From assembly GCA_029262635.1 (NCBI GenBank), contig JAJCZA010000004.1:1-64000 (forward strand): 64,000 nucleotides of DNA. Direction: 5' to 3'. The notes below the pieces were generated by a model. The model was not told the DNA's origin, did not search any database, and saw only the letters and a program-made list of their open reading frames with translations. A program made the translations under genes and the position numbers. This DNA is from Vampirovibrionales bacterium (GTDB lineage Bacteria; Cyanobacteriota; Vampirovibrionia; Vampirovibrionales; Vampirovibrionaceae). Positions 1-9,763 of the stretch are shown here, in pieces. The stretch's first letter is position 1; each line of letters begins with the position of its first letter.

Positions 1-81
1 GTTCTTGCACTTCCTTCTCTGTTTTTTATTCTGAAAACCGGCTTTAACATTTTTACTCGATTGACAACAAGGGCAATTCAT
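1..81 (-). mobile_element. IS1-type transposase (InsA-like), N-terminal fragment
   Basis: Read leftward from ATG at 81, the frame encodes a 27-residue start that runs off the window edge. It has a CPCC pattern at residues 3-6, a lysine at 13, glycine at 15, then KKQRRKCK at 19-26 with Cys25. This C-x2-C, K-x-G, QR-x2-C layout matches the N-terminal zinc ribbon of IS1-family InsA-like transposases, including those common in cyanobacteria. Only the beginning is visible, so the catalytic DDE part and the other IS end cannot be seen. The IS terminus should lie between about 82 and 140, just before the truncated Sel1 gene. Another zinc-ribbon protein is the main alternative. Confidence 0.55.
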
Positions 82-101
82 AGTCTCTATCCTCTAAATA
101 A

Positions 102-980
102 CACCTAGAGAATATTATATCTTATTTAGTTAGCAATACCGAAAAATCTTTAAAAGCACTAACTTTAGAAGCAGGAACGGCCCCTTTTATAGAGCATTAT
201 GCGCAAGAATATGGTCAGCGGCTACTTGAACACTTCAAAAACAAAGATGGCGTTGGTGATATCGCCCTGAACTATCTACAAAAAGCGATGGAAGATCCAG
301 AACGATTGCATTCTACGATTTATACTCTGATGACCCACCGGGAAGTCCCTCTAAAAAAAAATGGAGAAACCCTTGGCACTTTCGCAAAATCCATTCTAAC
401 CGACCCTAAGCGTAACACCGCCTCTTTGTCTGATTTCAATCGCCTTAAATTACTCATTAGATACTTCCCAAAGGAAAAAGAGGACATTGTAAAACTGACA
501 GAAAAGGTAGGAAAGAGCACTAATCCCAACGAGCGAAAAGTCATCGGCGATTATTTTTACGAAGGGCTGAATGAGTTCAAAATAGATAAACAGAAGGCTT
601 TAGACCATTACCGATATTATTTGAGCAACAAAAAAGAACCCAACCCTGAGCTCACTCAGAAAGTGATGACTCGAGTGGGTTTCTTAATATTGAAAAACAT
701 ATCACCACCAGCACTTAACCAATTAATGCGCCCGGCAGCTCCTCTAGCTCAAAACCGTCTAACACCCCAACAGTCTTCTCAACACAAGTACAAGAAAGCA
801 ATACTCTACCTCGCCATCGCAGAAAGCCGTGGCGATTCTGTGGCAAAAGAAACCTTAAAGCGATTTACTACCTCTCGAAGCCCTCACACTCTGGCATACA
901 CTAGTCACGTTCGGGAGACGCTGGAGATACTAAAAAGCCTTGGGCTTTCACCCGATAATATTCTCTCTAAAAAAGTATAA
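102..980 (+). pseudogene. Sel1/TPR-like repeat protein, 5'-truncated
   Basis: The frame is open from just after a TAA at 99-101 to the stop at 980. The first ATG is only at 288. The part before it is clearly coding in character (GDIALNYLQKA directly precedes that ATG and resembles a helical repeat), but no ATG, GTG or TTG occurs between 102 and 287. Two Sel1-like units are visible: GDYFYEGLNEFKIDKQKAL around residues 87-105 counted from the ATG, and KKAILYLAIAESRGDSVA around 168-185. No signal peptide is visible. The start has probably been lost through the neighbouring IS insertion, leaving a remnant. A shorter functional protein from 288 (230 aa) is possible, but no good ribosome site precedes it. 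Confidence 0.55.
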
Positions 981-989
981 CCAAAGAGA

Positions 990-2213
990 TTAACAGCTCC
1001 CTTTGACTATTGTTTTAAGTCCATGGACGCCTGACTTCAAGGCTTCATCGGCTTGCCACAAAAAATAGGCCGGACGGTTTTTAAATAACAATAAATTAAA
1101 CAGGGACTGTTTCTTATCCGCCCAATTAAATTTATGTGCTTCATCGCCCCGTCCAAAGTAGAAGCGAGTATCGCCCGCCTCAATAGCGTTTTCAATAAGA
1201 GCTTCTGCATGAAGAAACCCAGGACCATAGCGTTTAAAGGACTCAGAATAACAACCGAGATGACCCAGATAGCCATCGCCTTGATGTAAGCCAATATCAT
1301 AACTCACCGGGTTGCCATCTATTTTAAGAACCGAAAAACGAACCCGACCGAGAGTTATTTGACCATCGGCAGATTGCTGTGTCGGATACCCGGCCAACAA
1401 ATCTTGATAGAAACGCTTCATGTTGGCATAACGTTGGAAACCACTACAAACACCCCGCTCTTTCCAATAAGCCACATGACGCTGAATCAAGCAGTCTAGT
1501 TCAGACTGAATTTCGGATTCATCGGTGAGCCACTGAAATTCAAATGCTTTGCCTTTAAAATCTCGGTTAATTTGATTATGGTGACGCTTTCGTTTTTTTC
1601 GGTTTTTAGGGTAAGCCGCTTCGTATGACTCTTGATTAGAAGGTAAGTCAAAATAAGGGCAAGACATGGTCTGTTCAACCTGTCCTTTAAAAATCGTCGG
1701 TTTTAGCTGTGCCATGAGACGGGTTAATTGATGCTCATCCGGGCTATAACGCAAGTCAATCACATCCCACTGCGAAGCGGCTTCCATAATTTTCTCGCTA
1801 ATCGTTTTTAAAATTCGCTCTTCATCAAGATCCGGATGAATCAGAATTTTCATTTCATCATATAAACAAGGCTCCGTTCCAATAAACTGCAAATGACGAA
1901 GCACCCGACGATTTAACCCCGCTTTAGGACGAGAAACTTTAAACGGAGCGGCGGCAATAAGACGTTTATTTTCATCTCGAACCAGAATAATAAACCCACC
2001 CGTTGAATCAAAGTTTTTAAGCCAAGCATACAACCAACCATGATCCAAATTTAAACGGGTCTCTTCCATGGCATCGAGCAGTCCTTTCCATTCGGATTTT
2101 AGACCCTGAAACCCTTCTAGTGAAGTAACGAGCTCACTGACATAACTTGAATGTCTTACTTCTTCAACACCGGAAAGGCTAACTTGTGGTTGAATCATCG
2201 GATTTAACACCAT
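990..2213 (-). CDS. GNAT/FemAB-like acyltransferase of the polysaccharide locus
   Basis: A 407-residue protein of the Acetyltransf_6 (BioF2/CelD-like) type often found in exopolysaccharide clusters. The C-terminal half has the family pattern: GNPVSYDIGLHQGDGYLGHL, then a YGPG segment, an acidic helix and FYFGRGDEAHKFNWADK near residues 350-368. The N-terminal half resembles the degenerate first GNAT lobe. There is no signal peptide or membrane segment, so it probably acts in the cytoplasm by acylating a sugar nucleotide, lipid-linked sugar or peptide. It is the last gene of the leftward operon, 66 nt after the GT2 gene. Its substrate cannot be read from sequence. It could also be a FemX-type peptidyltransferase. 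Confidence 0.7.
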   Translation of the reverse strand: MVLNPMIQPQVSLSGVEEVRHSSYVSELVTSLEGFQGLKSEWKGLLDAMEETRLNLDHGWLYAWLKNFDSTGGFIILVRDENKRLIAAAPFKVSRPKAGLNRRVLRHLQFIGTEPCLYDEMKILIHPDLDEERILKTISEKIMEAASQWDVIDLRYSPDEHQLTRLMAQLKPTIFKGQVEQTMSCPYFDLPSNQESYEAAYPKNRKKRKRHHNQINRDFKGKAFEFQWLTDESEIQSELDCLIQRHVAYWKERGVCSGFQRYANMKRFYQDLLAGYPTQQSADGQITLGRVRFSVLKIDGNPVSYDIGLHQGDGYLGHLGCYSESFKRYGPGFLHAEALIENAIEAGDTRFYFGRGDEAHKFNWADKKQSLFNLLLFKNRPAYFLWQADEALKSGVHGLKTIVKGSC

Positions 2214-2279
2214 GAGAAAGGTATCCTACTTTAGCTTTTTAAATTAGATTAATCAATGAATCTGAATCCAAGTGATGGT

Positions 2280-3329
2280 TCAGGATGAGAGTAGAGAAGG
2301 GTTAATCAGAGAGGAATTTCGAATATGGTTTCGTAATTGAAGCCGCAATGTCACCATAAAATGGTCAAGTGGATAAGGAATGAAAGAACGAATCATTAGG
2401 GGAAAACAGTGGGCAAACCAGTCTATTTTTTTAATACATCCATTTTCAAAGCTTTTCGACAAAATTTCCCTGGCTAATTCTGGCTGTTGATTCAGTAAGC
2501 GTTCCCGCGCCAAATAACGATACACTTCCGTAAACGCCAGTGATTTATAGGAATAGACGTCCTCGGGGACATTGGCCTCGCTAAATAGCCATTGAACAAT
2601 ATCCAGACTACTTTGAAGAACCCGTGTCATATTCTCTGGTGTTTTGGTCAGGCTGGCAGAATGAATGCGATACTCATAGATATAAGCAGGAAGGCAGTGG
2701 AAACCTTCAAAGTTATCCAGATAAATTTTCAGATAAAACTCAAAATCCTCCGGCCCGTACAACTTCTCGTTGAACAAACCAACTCGTTCCAACGTAGAGC
2801 GCCGGAGCATCAATGCAGCCAGAAGGCAAATAACATTTCCGGCAACAATCTCTTTCCAAGATTTTTTATAATTACTCGGCAGGCTATAATTTTCACCCTG
2901 ATTTTTTCGAAGGCTAATAGGATTCGGGAGCGAGTTGCCATGTTCATCAATATGGTTAGGAAATCCGAATACCGCAGTTCGCTCCGGGTCATTAATTAAT
3001 GCTTTGGATAACATGTCCAAAGCATTCGGATAATACAAATCGTCCGCATCCAGAAAAGAAATTAATTCGCCTTGAGAGGCTTTTAAACCCACATTTCGAA
3101 CCCCGGAAGGCGAGCCAATCCGCTCCACCCGAATGTATTGGATTCGAGAGTCAATATAAGACTGAACAATCGCCCCCGTCTCGTCGGTTGAATCATCATC
3201 AACCACCAAGAGTTCCCAATTTGAATATGTTTGCGCCAAAACACTCTCAATAGCCTGACCAATATAATTAGCAGCATTATAAGCGGGCATAATGATAGAA
3301 ATAAGTGGGGTTACCTGCTGGGGCGTCAT
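2280..3329 (-). CDS. family 2 glycosyltransferase
   Basis: A 349-residue GT-A fold transferase. The N-terminus carries the nucleotide-binding strand SIIMPAYNAANYIGQAI, then a DDDSTDET loop and the metal-binding FLDADDLYYP (DxD-type) near residue 95. The C-terminal 120 residues are helical, with two hydrophobic or amphipathic stretches (WFAHCFPLMI; PYPLDHFMVTLRL) that may attach it to the inner membrane. It overlaps the flippase gene by 4 nt (ATGA), so the two are translationally coupled. Expected role: addition of one sugar to the lipid-linked repeat unit on the cytoplasmic face. Donor and linkage are unknown. Confidence 0.85.
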   Translation of the reverse strand: MTPQQVTPLISIIMPAYNAANYIGQAIESVLAQTYSNWELLVVDDDSTDETGAIVQSYIDSRIQYIRVERIGSPSGVRNVGLKASQGELISFLDADDLYYPNALDMLSKALINDPERTAVFGFPNHIDEHGNSLPNPISLRKNQGENYSLPSNYKKSWKEIVAGNVICLLAALMLRRSTLERVGLFNEKLYGPEDFEFYLKIYLDNFEGFHCLPAYIYEYRIHSASLTKTPENMTRVLQSSLDIVQWLFSEANVPEDVYSYKSLAFTEVYRYLARERLLNQQPELAREILSKSFENGCIKKIDWFAHCFPLMIRSFIPYPLDHFMVTLRLQLRNHIRNSSLINPSLLSS

Positions 3330-4951
3330 GATGAGATAGATACCTTTTTAGGACTTAACTTAGATTCAAAACGAACTTTCAACGCTTCAAAAGGACGTAG
3401 TAGATTTAAAACGAAAAAACTTTTTTCTTGCCTACTAGCCGTCCATGTAAACCAGATTAAACTCGTCAACCCAGAAACCAGAGAGGCAATAATAACAATG
3501 GATATCAGCGGATGGCTCTCAGGAAAAACCAACGGCTTAAGCCATTGAATTGTAACAAAACCGACACCCGTAATGAAAAAAACCTTCATATAAACGACGG
3601 TGATGTATTCTTTTAGGCCAATTTTCAGTTCGACGCAAGCCGTATAAATCAGGCTGAACTGGTGCTGAATAAATTGAGGAATCAGCGTACCTGCTGCGAC
3701 TCCCGCAATGCCAAACGGTTTAACAAGAATTAAGCTAAGCGCCAAGTTGGCAAAAGAGGCTAACAAGCTAGATACACTAAGATAACGCTGGCGATTAGCG
3801 GTATAAAGAAAATAACAAGCAGGGATCTGCATAGCGCTACTCCAAATAACGGGGACAGCCAGTAATAAAATAGGAAGCGTCGTTTCTAAAGGAATTCGTC
3901 CAGCGGAAAAGAAACCGAAGAGTTCCGAGTAAAAGCTCAGAATAACCAGAAGCAAAATACTAATGACAAAATTATTAAAACAACTGATACGTAAAAATAA
4001 ATGTCGAGCCTTTTCTCTTTCAGATGCCTTGCTTTCCGATGAAGCCATCATCCGGGCAAAAAGTGGGAAAATGCTATCACATGTTTTAATACAAACCTGA
4101 AGGGCGCTTCCCAAAAACCGAAACACAATTTCATAAGCTCCGACTGCTGAAAGCGGTAGAAAAAAGGCAATGACAAACGTATCGATTTTATGGGAAACAA
4201 TAATACTAAAATTCACCATCATGGCATGAAACGTCAGTCGGCTCATTTCCCTGACCCGCCCCCAATTAAATGGCGATTTGGGCCAAAAAGCGTCAGGCTC
4301 TACTTTAAGCGTCTGACTCATAATAATGCCTGCACGAACAACCGCACCCGCAAGACGGGCCAGCAACAGTCCAGGCAGGCCATAGCCAGAAACCAGTAAG
4401 CCAACGCCAATGCCAATACCGATCAAATGGAAAGCCGTATCACCAACATTACTCCAGTGATTCAAACAGTGACTAAGAAGCAAGGCTTTATAATGAGTCA
4501 GATAAAGGGTAATCACCCCTTCAAGCAAGATGATAGCTAACGCCATTTGAGCCAAAGAATGCAACTCTGGAGCAAGGTGAAACCAGTGAGGGAAAAAGGG
4601 AATTAAAACAGTACCAAAAACGAGAACCCCCAGAGAAATCGCACTGAAAAGCACATGCCCGATTTTTTTTATTTCCGCGTATTCAATCCAATCGTTTTTT
4701 CCTTGGGCGCTGGCCAACTGTTTCACCACGGCATCGGTAAATCCCATATCCAGAAGTAATGTCAACTCCTGAACCCCTATCAAAATCATGTAAAGACTGA
4801 ATAGATCAACCCCCAAAGTGTGAATCAAGATGGGTAAGAGTAAAATATTCAAGCCATGCTTAAAAAAAACACTGCCCGCACCAGTAATAATACTAAATAA
4901 CAGCCGTTTACCCATGAAGCACACTCGCTTTTTCTTTTGCTGATTTTTCAT
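3326..4951 (-). CDS. Wzx-type polysaccharide flippase
   Basis: A strongly hydrophobic protein of up to 541 residues with about 12-14 predicted membrane helices, typical of the MOP/MATE polysaccharide transporter superfamily. It begins with the usual LLFSIITGAGSVFFKHGLNI segment and a DLFSLYMILIGVQELTLLLD motif after helix 1. Role: flips undecaprenyl-linked repeat units to the periplasmic side for polymerisation. Two starts are possible: ATG at 4951, giving a 44-nt overlap with the polymerase gene, or ATG at 4915 (MGKRLLFS), an 8-nt overlap that fits the family N-terminus better. Neither has a clear Shine-Dalgarno sequence. The basic C-terminal tail (about 30 residues) is cytoplasmic. Confidence 0.82.
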   Translation of the reverse strand: MKNQQKKKRVCFMGKRLLFSIITGAGSVFFKHGLNILLLPILIHTLGVDLFSLYMILIGVQELTLLLDMGFTDAVVKQLASAQGKNDWIEYAEIKKIGHVLFSAISLGVLVFGTVLIPFFPHWFHLAPELHSLAQMALAIILLEGVITLYLTHYKALLLSHCLNHWSNVGDTAFHLIGIGIGVGLLVSGYGLPGLLLARLAGAVVRAGIIMSQTLKVEPDAFWPKSPFNWGRVREMSRLTFHAMMVNFSIIVSHKIDTFVIAFFLPLSAVGAYEIVFRFLGSALQVCIKTCDSIFPLFARMMASSESKASEREKARHLFLRISCFNNFVISILLLVILSFYSELFGFFSAGRIPLETTLPILLLAVPVIWSSAMQIPACYFLYTANRQRYLSVSSLLASFANLALSLILVKPFGIAGVAAGTLIPQFIQHQFSLIYTACVELKIGLKEYITVVYMKVFFITGVGFVTIQWLKPLVFPESHPLISIVIIASLVSGLTSLIWFTWTASRQEKSFFVLNLLRPFEALKVRFESKLSPKKVSISS

Positions 4952-6509
4952 TCACTAAAAGGCAAAACAATGTACTTGTTAGACACCAGAAAAAAATGGG
5001 AGCATTAAACATGTAAGTCATTTCATCAAACCCGCAAACAACGAGAAAATAAAGAGACAAACAAACAACTGTAGCCTGAAGCGGTCGGTCAATCGCTTTA
5101 TCTAATGATTGAGTAAACGCGTGTTTTAAGGAGTTTTTTAATTGCGCCAGCGCCGCTACAAAGAAGAATAAGCCCATAACGCCTAAATCATAAAGCAGAG
5201 CAATATAACCATTATGCACCATTATCAGAGGTTTACTATTGGTTTCCGTATTATAAGTCAAATGGTACACCCAGGCATTAGAATCTGTAAAACCATGCCC
5301 AATTAAAATCCACGTACCATGAATATTAGAAAGTAAATATTCCCAAATTTGACGCCGCCAAACCATGCTGTCCTGCATATCCAAACGGGATTCCAGTACA
5401 CTAATAAAACTACGGTCCGTCACAGCCTCATACATAAAAATGCCTGTAGGCACAATCAATAACGCTGCCAAAGCAATTTTAGCCAAATGTCGTTGGATTA
5501 GTGGTGAAGAGAGATTGAGCAGAAATAAAACCAGCCCACAAAGGATAAAAATACCAATCGCCGTTTTAGACATAGCCAACAGAAAAGCAATTACATTAAG
5601 CCCAGCAGAACTCAAAAGCAGAAAACTGGACATTCGCGTTATATTTTTTCCTTGGTAATACAGGACCATGCCGAACTGATACAACAAAATAATTCCCATC
5701 TGATGAGCAAACGGGTTAGGGTGGCTAAATAACCCATTAGCTCGCTGAAAGCCATCAATCCACTCACTTGTCAGCAAAAGAGGGTAGCCAATCATAGTAT
5801 ACAGGCTAATTAAGCCGGTCACGATAAACAACCCCTTATTTAAGAAGTCAAAATAAACACTCGGTGCTTGATGCTCTCGAACAGCAATAGCAGAAAGAGC
5901 GATAGCTAAAAAGCCGTAGTAGTAACCTGTAATCTGTATAATATCAACAGAACCCGCAGTCACTCCGTCGCCTCCCATAAACTCAGGGTCAATAGCATGA
6001 GTGTTATAAAAGAAAAAATAAAAGGTTAACCAGCTAAAGAAAATTAAATAGTACTTAAATTGAGGAACCGATTGAATCAACGTTTTTAAATGAAGTGCCA
6101 CAAGACAAGTTCCTGGTAAGGTAAAAATAAGAGTCATTAGCAAGCGAAAACGAATATTAAACCCAAAAAGCATCAGGCTATCGTTGCCATAATTTAAGAT
6201 TTCCCAGGCAAATAGCATAAAAAACACAAGCCAATGAGGCTTTTTTAAAACCTGCTTAAAATAGAAGAAATACCCAACACCAGTAATCCCTACAACCAGT
6301 AATAAAGCAATCACCTTCAGACTAAACAGACGAGCAGGCAGGTCAACTCCCATGGCAGGTAATAATCCGTAAAGTAAAACAGGCAGAAGGAAGCCAGTCA
6401 ACATGAGAAAAATCCAAAAGCCATTTTCTTTCAAGTAACCTGGCTGAGTGGTTAGCGTTTTAGCTTGATTTTCGGATATAAATAAAGAGGGCATAGATAG
6501 CGACATCAT
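4908..6509 (-). CDS. O-antigen polymerase/ligase-like membrane protein (Wzy/WaaL type)
   Basis: A 533-residue integral membrane protein with about 12 hydrophobic helices. Mid-protein is RANGLFSHPNPFAHQMGI, and before the large periplasmic loop lies IGHGFTDSNAWVYH; the loop ends at MVHNGYIALLYDLGVMGL. The H-N-x4-L-x2-G pattern is characteristic of the Wzy_C (O-antigen ligase) family. In this locus, with a flippase, co-polymerase and export protein, polymerisation of repeat units is the likelier job. A ligase role cannot be excluded because the families are hard to separate. The first codons are ATG ATG with an AGAAAGAAG stretch immediately upstream, so the exact start is uncertain by a few codons. 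Confidence 0.8.
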   Translation of the reverse strand: MMSLSMPSLFISENQAKTLTTQPGYLKENGFWIFLMLTGFLLPVLLYGLLPAMGVDLPARLFSLKVIALLLVVGITGVGYFFYFKQVLKKPHWLVFFMLFAWEILNYGNDSLMLFGFNIRFRLLMTLIFTLPGTCLVALHLKTLIQSVPQFKYYLIFFSWLTFYFFFYNTHAIDPEFMGGDGVTAGSVDIIQITGYYYGFLAIALSAIAVREHQAPSVYFDFLNKGLFIVTGLISLYTMIGYPLLLTSEWIDGFQRANGLFSHPNPFAHQMGIILLYQFGMVLYYQGKNITRMSSFLLLSSAGLNVIAFLLAMSKTAIGIFILCGLVLFLLNLSSPLIQRHLAKIALAALLIVPTGIFMYEAVTDRSFISVLESRLDMQDSMVWRRQIWEYLLSNIHGTWILIGHGFTDSNAWVYHLTYNTETNSKPLIMVHNGYIALLYDLGVMGLFFFVAALAQLKNSLKHAFTQSLDKAIDRPLQATVVCLSLYFLVVCGFDEMTYMFNAPIFFWCLTSTLFCLLVNEKSAKEKASVLHG

Positions 6510-6564
6510 CTTCTTTCTATAAAAAAATAAATTCCATTGGACTTACGCCCAAAAACTCTATTTC

Positions 6565-8358
6565 CTAATAGGTTTCCTGATTTTTCGAGTGTCTTTTATT
6601 CTGTTTAGATTTTTTAAACGCTAAATAATGAGCCAAAACACGATTTTTAAATTCACTTTCTTTTTGTGAGGTGGACTCAAATAAAGGAGCTAGCGAGTTT
6701 TCTTTCGAAGAATGTTTTTCCATTTGGGTTAGGATTTTTTCCCGATTAACAAGTGCTTGATGATAACGTTGGAGCTCACTTTGTTTTTGACGTAAATTTT
6801 GGGCTAATCCGTTAAGAAGCAATGTTTTATCTTCCGAGTTAAACAATTCATCCAATGGATCCGAAGGTCTTTGAACACCTTCGCTCAAGAAAAAGGATTC
6901 GGCTTTTCCCTCTTTTTCTTCTAGAAAGATTTTCACTTTTTTGACATATTCTGGCCCTTTTTGATCTAAGTTGTATTTATAGCGAATAAAAATTGTACCG
7001 ACACCGGCCAAGATGCCTGCTAAAAACCCTAGAATTATAAGATGAAGTGGTGCTGGAAAATTAGCGTTTTTAGGCAAGCGAGGGGCATCAATAATAAATA
7101 CATTGCTCAGAGTCTGAGCTTCCTTCAATTGGGCTTCCGTGTATTTTTTCCGAAGTGCGTCCAGTGAATCGCCTAGAGAGTGTTCTTTTTGCTCGATATT
7201 ATTCAGAGCTTCCTCAACACTGGGAAAAAGGGATATTTTATGATTAATCTGTTCCAAACGAGATCCTAAGCCTTTAGCTTCCTGAGTTAATCGAATTAGC
7301 TCCGCTTGCGACGCGACCATTTCGTTAACCATTTTACTTCGAGTGCTATCAGACACCGCCATTCTCATGCTGAGGTTGCCCTCATGACCCAAGGTTAACA
7401 AGAGTTCTCCCCGAATATCTTCTTCCACCTGATTCATTTTAGAACGAATCTCCCGAACTTTCGGGTTTTTCTCAGTCAATGTCGTCGTCAAAAATGCATG
7501 GGTCTGCGACAGAGTATAAAGTTCATTTTTAAGGGCTGTCAGCGTACTATTCATCCCAATTGCGGATGCCTCAATGGCCTGATCTGAAGTCATTCCAAGC
7601 ATTTCTTGATATTCATCCAACTGCGCTTTTTTTCCTTCAATTCTAGCCAGGGTACGATCCAAACGGCTTTCAAAACTGGTTCGCATTTTAGTCAGCTCAT
7701 GGCTTTCCTTGGTTGCATCCACCGTTTTCATTTTGCGTTTATAATCACTTTTTTCTCGACGAACCGTTTCTAGCTGGTCTTTAATATCCAGGACTTTATT
7801 ACCCAGATATTGACTTCTTTTTTTCTGTTCTGCCTGATTAATATCCAGACTGGCTTCTTGAAACGAAGCAATAATCGCTTTAGAAGCTTCTTTGGCAACC
7901 TTCGGATCCGACCACTTAAATTGAATGGTAATTAGATCCGTACCCGGCTTATTTTTAGACTTAATAAACGATCCACCATCCTTGAAAAAGTTAACCCAGT
8001 CTTTTTCATCTTTGATATTCCGTTTTTCCAATTCCTCTGGGTACTCTTCCTTGAAGTAGGTCCATAACCCCTTACTAATCGACGAGGAATAGAGCAGACC
8101 CATGGTATTCAAAACCGGGTTAGCGGCACTAGAGGAAGTTGTTTTACTAGAATAAAGCTGTTCTGGCTCAATATAACTGGAGGTGATGGCTGAATCCTTA
8201 ATCAAAACCATGGATTCGGCTGTATATTGCGGGTCATAGAAAAACAGACCATAACTTAACACCCAGAACCAGACAAACAATGTGACGCCGGCCATAAGTT
8301 TTGAGTTTTTCTTAAAAAATTGGGTTTTGGAGAATTGAGACGCGTAATGCTTTAGCAT
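6565..8358 (-). CDS. Wzz-like polysaccharide co-polymerase, no kinase domain
   Basis: A 597-residue chain-length determinant-type protein. Membrane helix 1 is at about residues 22-42. A PCP/Wzz-like periplasmic region carries long coiled coils (roughly 170-240 and 330-410), and the characteristic Pro-rich segment AQTLSNVFIIDAPRLPKNAN precedes helix 2 at about 430-452. Co-polymerases linked to Wza usually carry, or are paired with, a BY-kinase with Walker motifs. Here the 140-residue cytoplasmic tail has no P-loop; it is a charged coiled coil ending in a Lys/Arg-rich stretch. It lies between the export gene (102 nt upstream) and the polymerase gene. Expected role: controls chain length and links polymerase to exporter. 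Confidence 0.82.
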   Translation of the reverse strand: MLKHYASQFSKTQFFKKNSKLMAGVTLFVWFWVLSYGLFFYDPQYTAESMVLIKDSAITSSYIEPEQLYSSKTTSSSAANPVLNTMGLLYSSSISKGLWTYFKEEYPEELEKRNIKDEKDWVNFFKDGGSFIKSKNKPGTDLITIQFKWSDPKVAKEASKAIIASFQEASLDINQAEQKKRSQYLGNKVLDIKDQLETVRREKSDYKRKMKTVDATKESHELTKMRTSFESRLDRTLARIEGKKAQLDEYQEMLGMTSDQAIEASAIGMNSTLTALKNELYTLSQTHAFLTTTLTEKNPKVREIRSKMNQVEEDIRGELLLTLGHEGNLSMRMAVSDSTRSKMVNEMVASQAELIRLTQEAKGLGSRLEQINHKISLFPSVEEALNNIEQKEHSLGDSLDALRKKYTEAQLKEAQTLSNVFIIDAPRLPKNANFPAPLHLIILGFLAGILAGVGTIFIRYKYNLDQKGPEYVKKVKIFLEEKEGKAESFFLSEGVQRPSDPLDELFNSEDKTLLLNGLAQNLRQKQSELQRYHQALVNREKILTQMEKHSSKENSLAPLFESTSQKESEFKNRVLAHYLAFKKSKQNKRHSKNQETY

Positions 8359-8460
8359 TGAGTTATTCCTCTAAATCCTTTGGTTGGTAATAAAGAAAGT
8401 TGATGGAGAGATGCTTGTTTCTAGTTAAAAGAAGGTGAATTAGAAATGTTGCTAGCCAAT

Positions 8461-9534
8461 TTATAATCCACCCAGAATTCCAGCGCTAAAGGCTGTATTA
8501 GTAAACGGTTGCAGGATTTTATTCAGGTTTTCGAAATACCGACCCGTTTTACTCACTTTTTTCTCACTAACAAAAACAATATCGTTAGGCCGCAAGACAA
8601 TATCCATCTTGTTTGGATCCACGTACAGGGTAGATACATCCGTGTCATTCGTGAATCGACGGATAGCAATCACTTTTTTATTGGCGGCCGGCGTGTACCC
8701 TCCTGCCATCGCTATGGCGGAATTTAGGTAAGGAGAATTGCCTTCTAAACCATAAACACCCGGTTTTGTCAGCTGACCAATAATCCGAACAGGAAAAGTC
8801 TCTGGCCCAATCGATGAGTTTAGTACCAGCGAGTAGTCCTCGTTATCAATAGCCATATTTTGGAGCTGTGGAATATAAATGGAGTCGCCCGACTGAAGCA
8901 TGACATCCTGATCGCTATCACCTTCTTTCAACATTTTCCAAAGGTTAACGGTTAAGGTTATTTCTTCACCGAAGCTTTTTCGCTTAATCTGGACATGCTC
9001 AAGATCGGCGTTAATTTTAATTCCACCTGCGTTGGATAGAATATTGGAAAGACGAAGATCAATCCGGCTAATAGGGTTGGCTGCGTTGGGGCCAATACTG
9101 CTATTTTGGTTTCCGGTAGAAAGCTGATACATTCCCGGATGCTTGATCGCACCTGCTAGATAAATTGTCCCTGGTTTAGTTTGAGAGACACTGACCGTAA
9201 TAATCGGGTCAATCACCAGCTCACTTATTTTTTCCTCTAACATTTGCTGAACTTCGTTTAACGAATGACCGCTAACCGGCAATTCTCCTACGCTGTTAAA
9301 CGAAGCCATTCCATCAGAGCGAACCAAAATATTCGTTTGACCCAGATCCGCCTGGTGATAAACGTGGAATGTTAGCACATCGCCGGGGCCAACACGATAA
9401 GCACTTCCATTAAATTCAATGGTACCGGTGAGCTCTTTTGAAAAAGCCGTTGAAAGCAATAAAACACTCATCACCAAAAAAGCGATAAGGGCTCCTTTTA
9501 ACGGTAGCACTTTATATCGTTGGGTCTGTACCAT
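8461..9534 (-). CDS. Wza-like polysaccharide export protein
   Basis: A 357-residue protein. Residues 1-32 form a signal peptide (basic start, hydrophobic core LIAFLVMSVLLLSTAF). The Poly_export domain follows, with YRVGPGDVLTFHVYHQADLG, then SLBB-type beta-grasp repeats: TIYLAGAIKHPGMYQLS at about 128-144 and VRIIGQLTKPGVYGLEG around 250-266. Role: outer-membrane/periplasmic channel for capsule or exopolysaccharide. Unlike E. coli Wza there is no lipobox cysteine at the end of the signal peptide, so it is probably not a lipoprotein. It is the first gene of the leftward operon. TGGAGG about a dozen bases before the ATG is a fair ribosome site. Confidence 0.87.
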   Translation of the reverse strand: MVQTQRYKVLPLKGALIAFLVMSVLLLSTAFSKELTGTIEFNGSAYRVGPGDVLTFHVYHQADLGQTNILVRSDGMASFNSVGELPVSGHSLNEVQQMLEEKISELVIDPIITVSVSQTKPGTIYLAGAIKHPGMYQLSTGNQNSSIGPNAANPISRIDLRLSNILSNAGGIKINADLEHVQIKRKSFGEEITLTVNLWKMLKEGDSDQDVMLQSGDSIYIPQLQNMAIDNEDYSLVLNSSIGPETFPVRIIGQLTKPGVYGLEGNSPYLNSAIAMAGGYTPAANKKVIAIRRFTNDTDVSTLYVDPNKMDIVLRPNDIVFVSEKKVSKTGRYFENLNKILQPFTNTAFSAGILGGL

Positions 9535-9763
9535 AATGGAAGATGCCTCCAGAGGGTTGGGAACTCTAACAGATTAAATAGATCGAACAATAAATATTGT
9601 GTTGATTAATGGAATTAAAACCCTGAATATCTGAATTTGCTCTAATGTAAATAAATATAAACCCCTCTGTTTTCTTTGTTTGATTCTAATAATAAGGCAC
9701 TTTTTTTCTTCCTTCAGCGTTATTAAATTAGACATGAATAAATATAAATAACAAAAGATAAAA
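9535..9763. promoter_or_regulatory. divergent promoter region of the two polysaccharide operons
   Basis: An AT-rich 229-nt gap between the export gene (leftward) and the GT4 gene (rightward), so it must hold the promoters of both polysaccharide operons. I see many AT-rich -10-like stretches but no pair with a convincing -35, and no ops/JUMPstart-like GGCGGTAG element. A small imperfect inverted repeat (AGAGGGTT / AACTCT) lies just upstream of the export gene's ribosome site. Confidence 0.4.
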
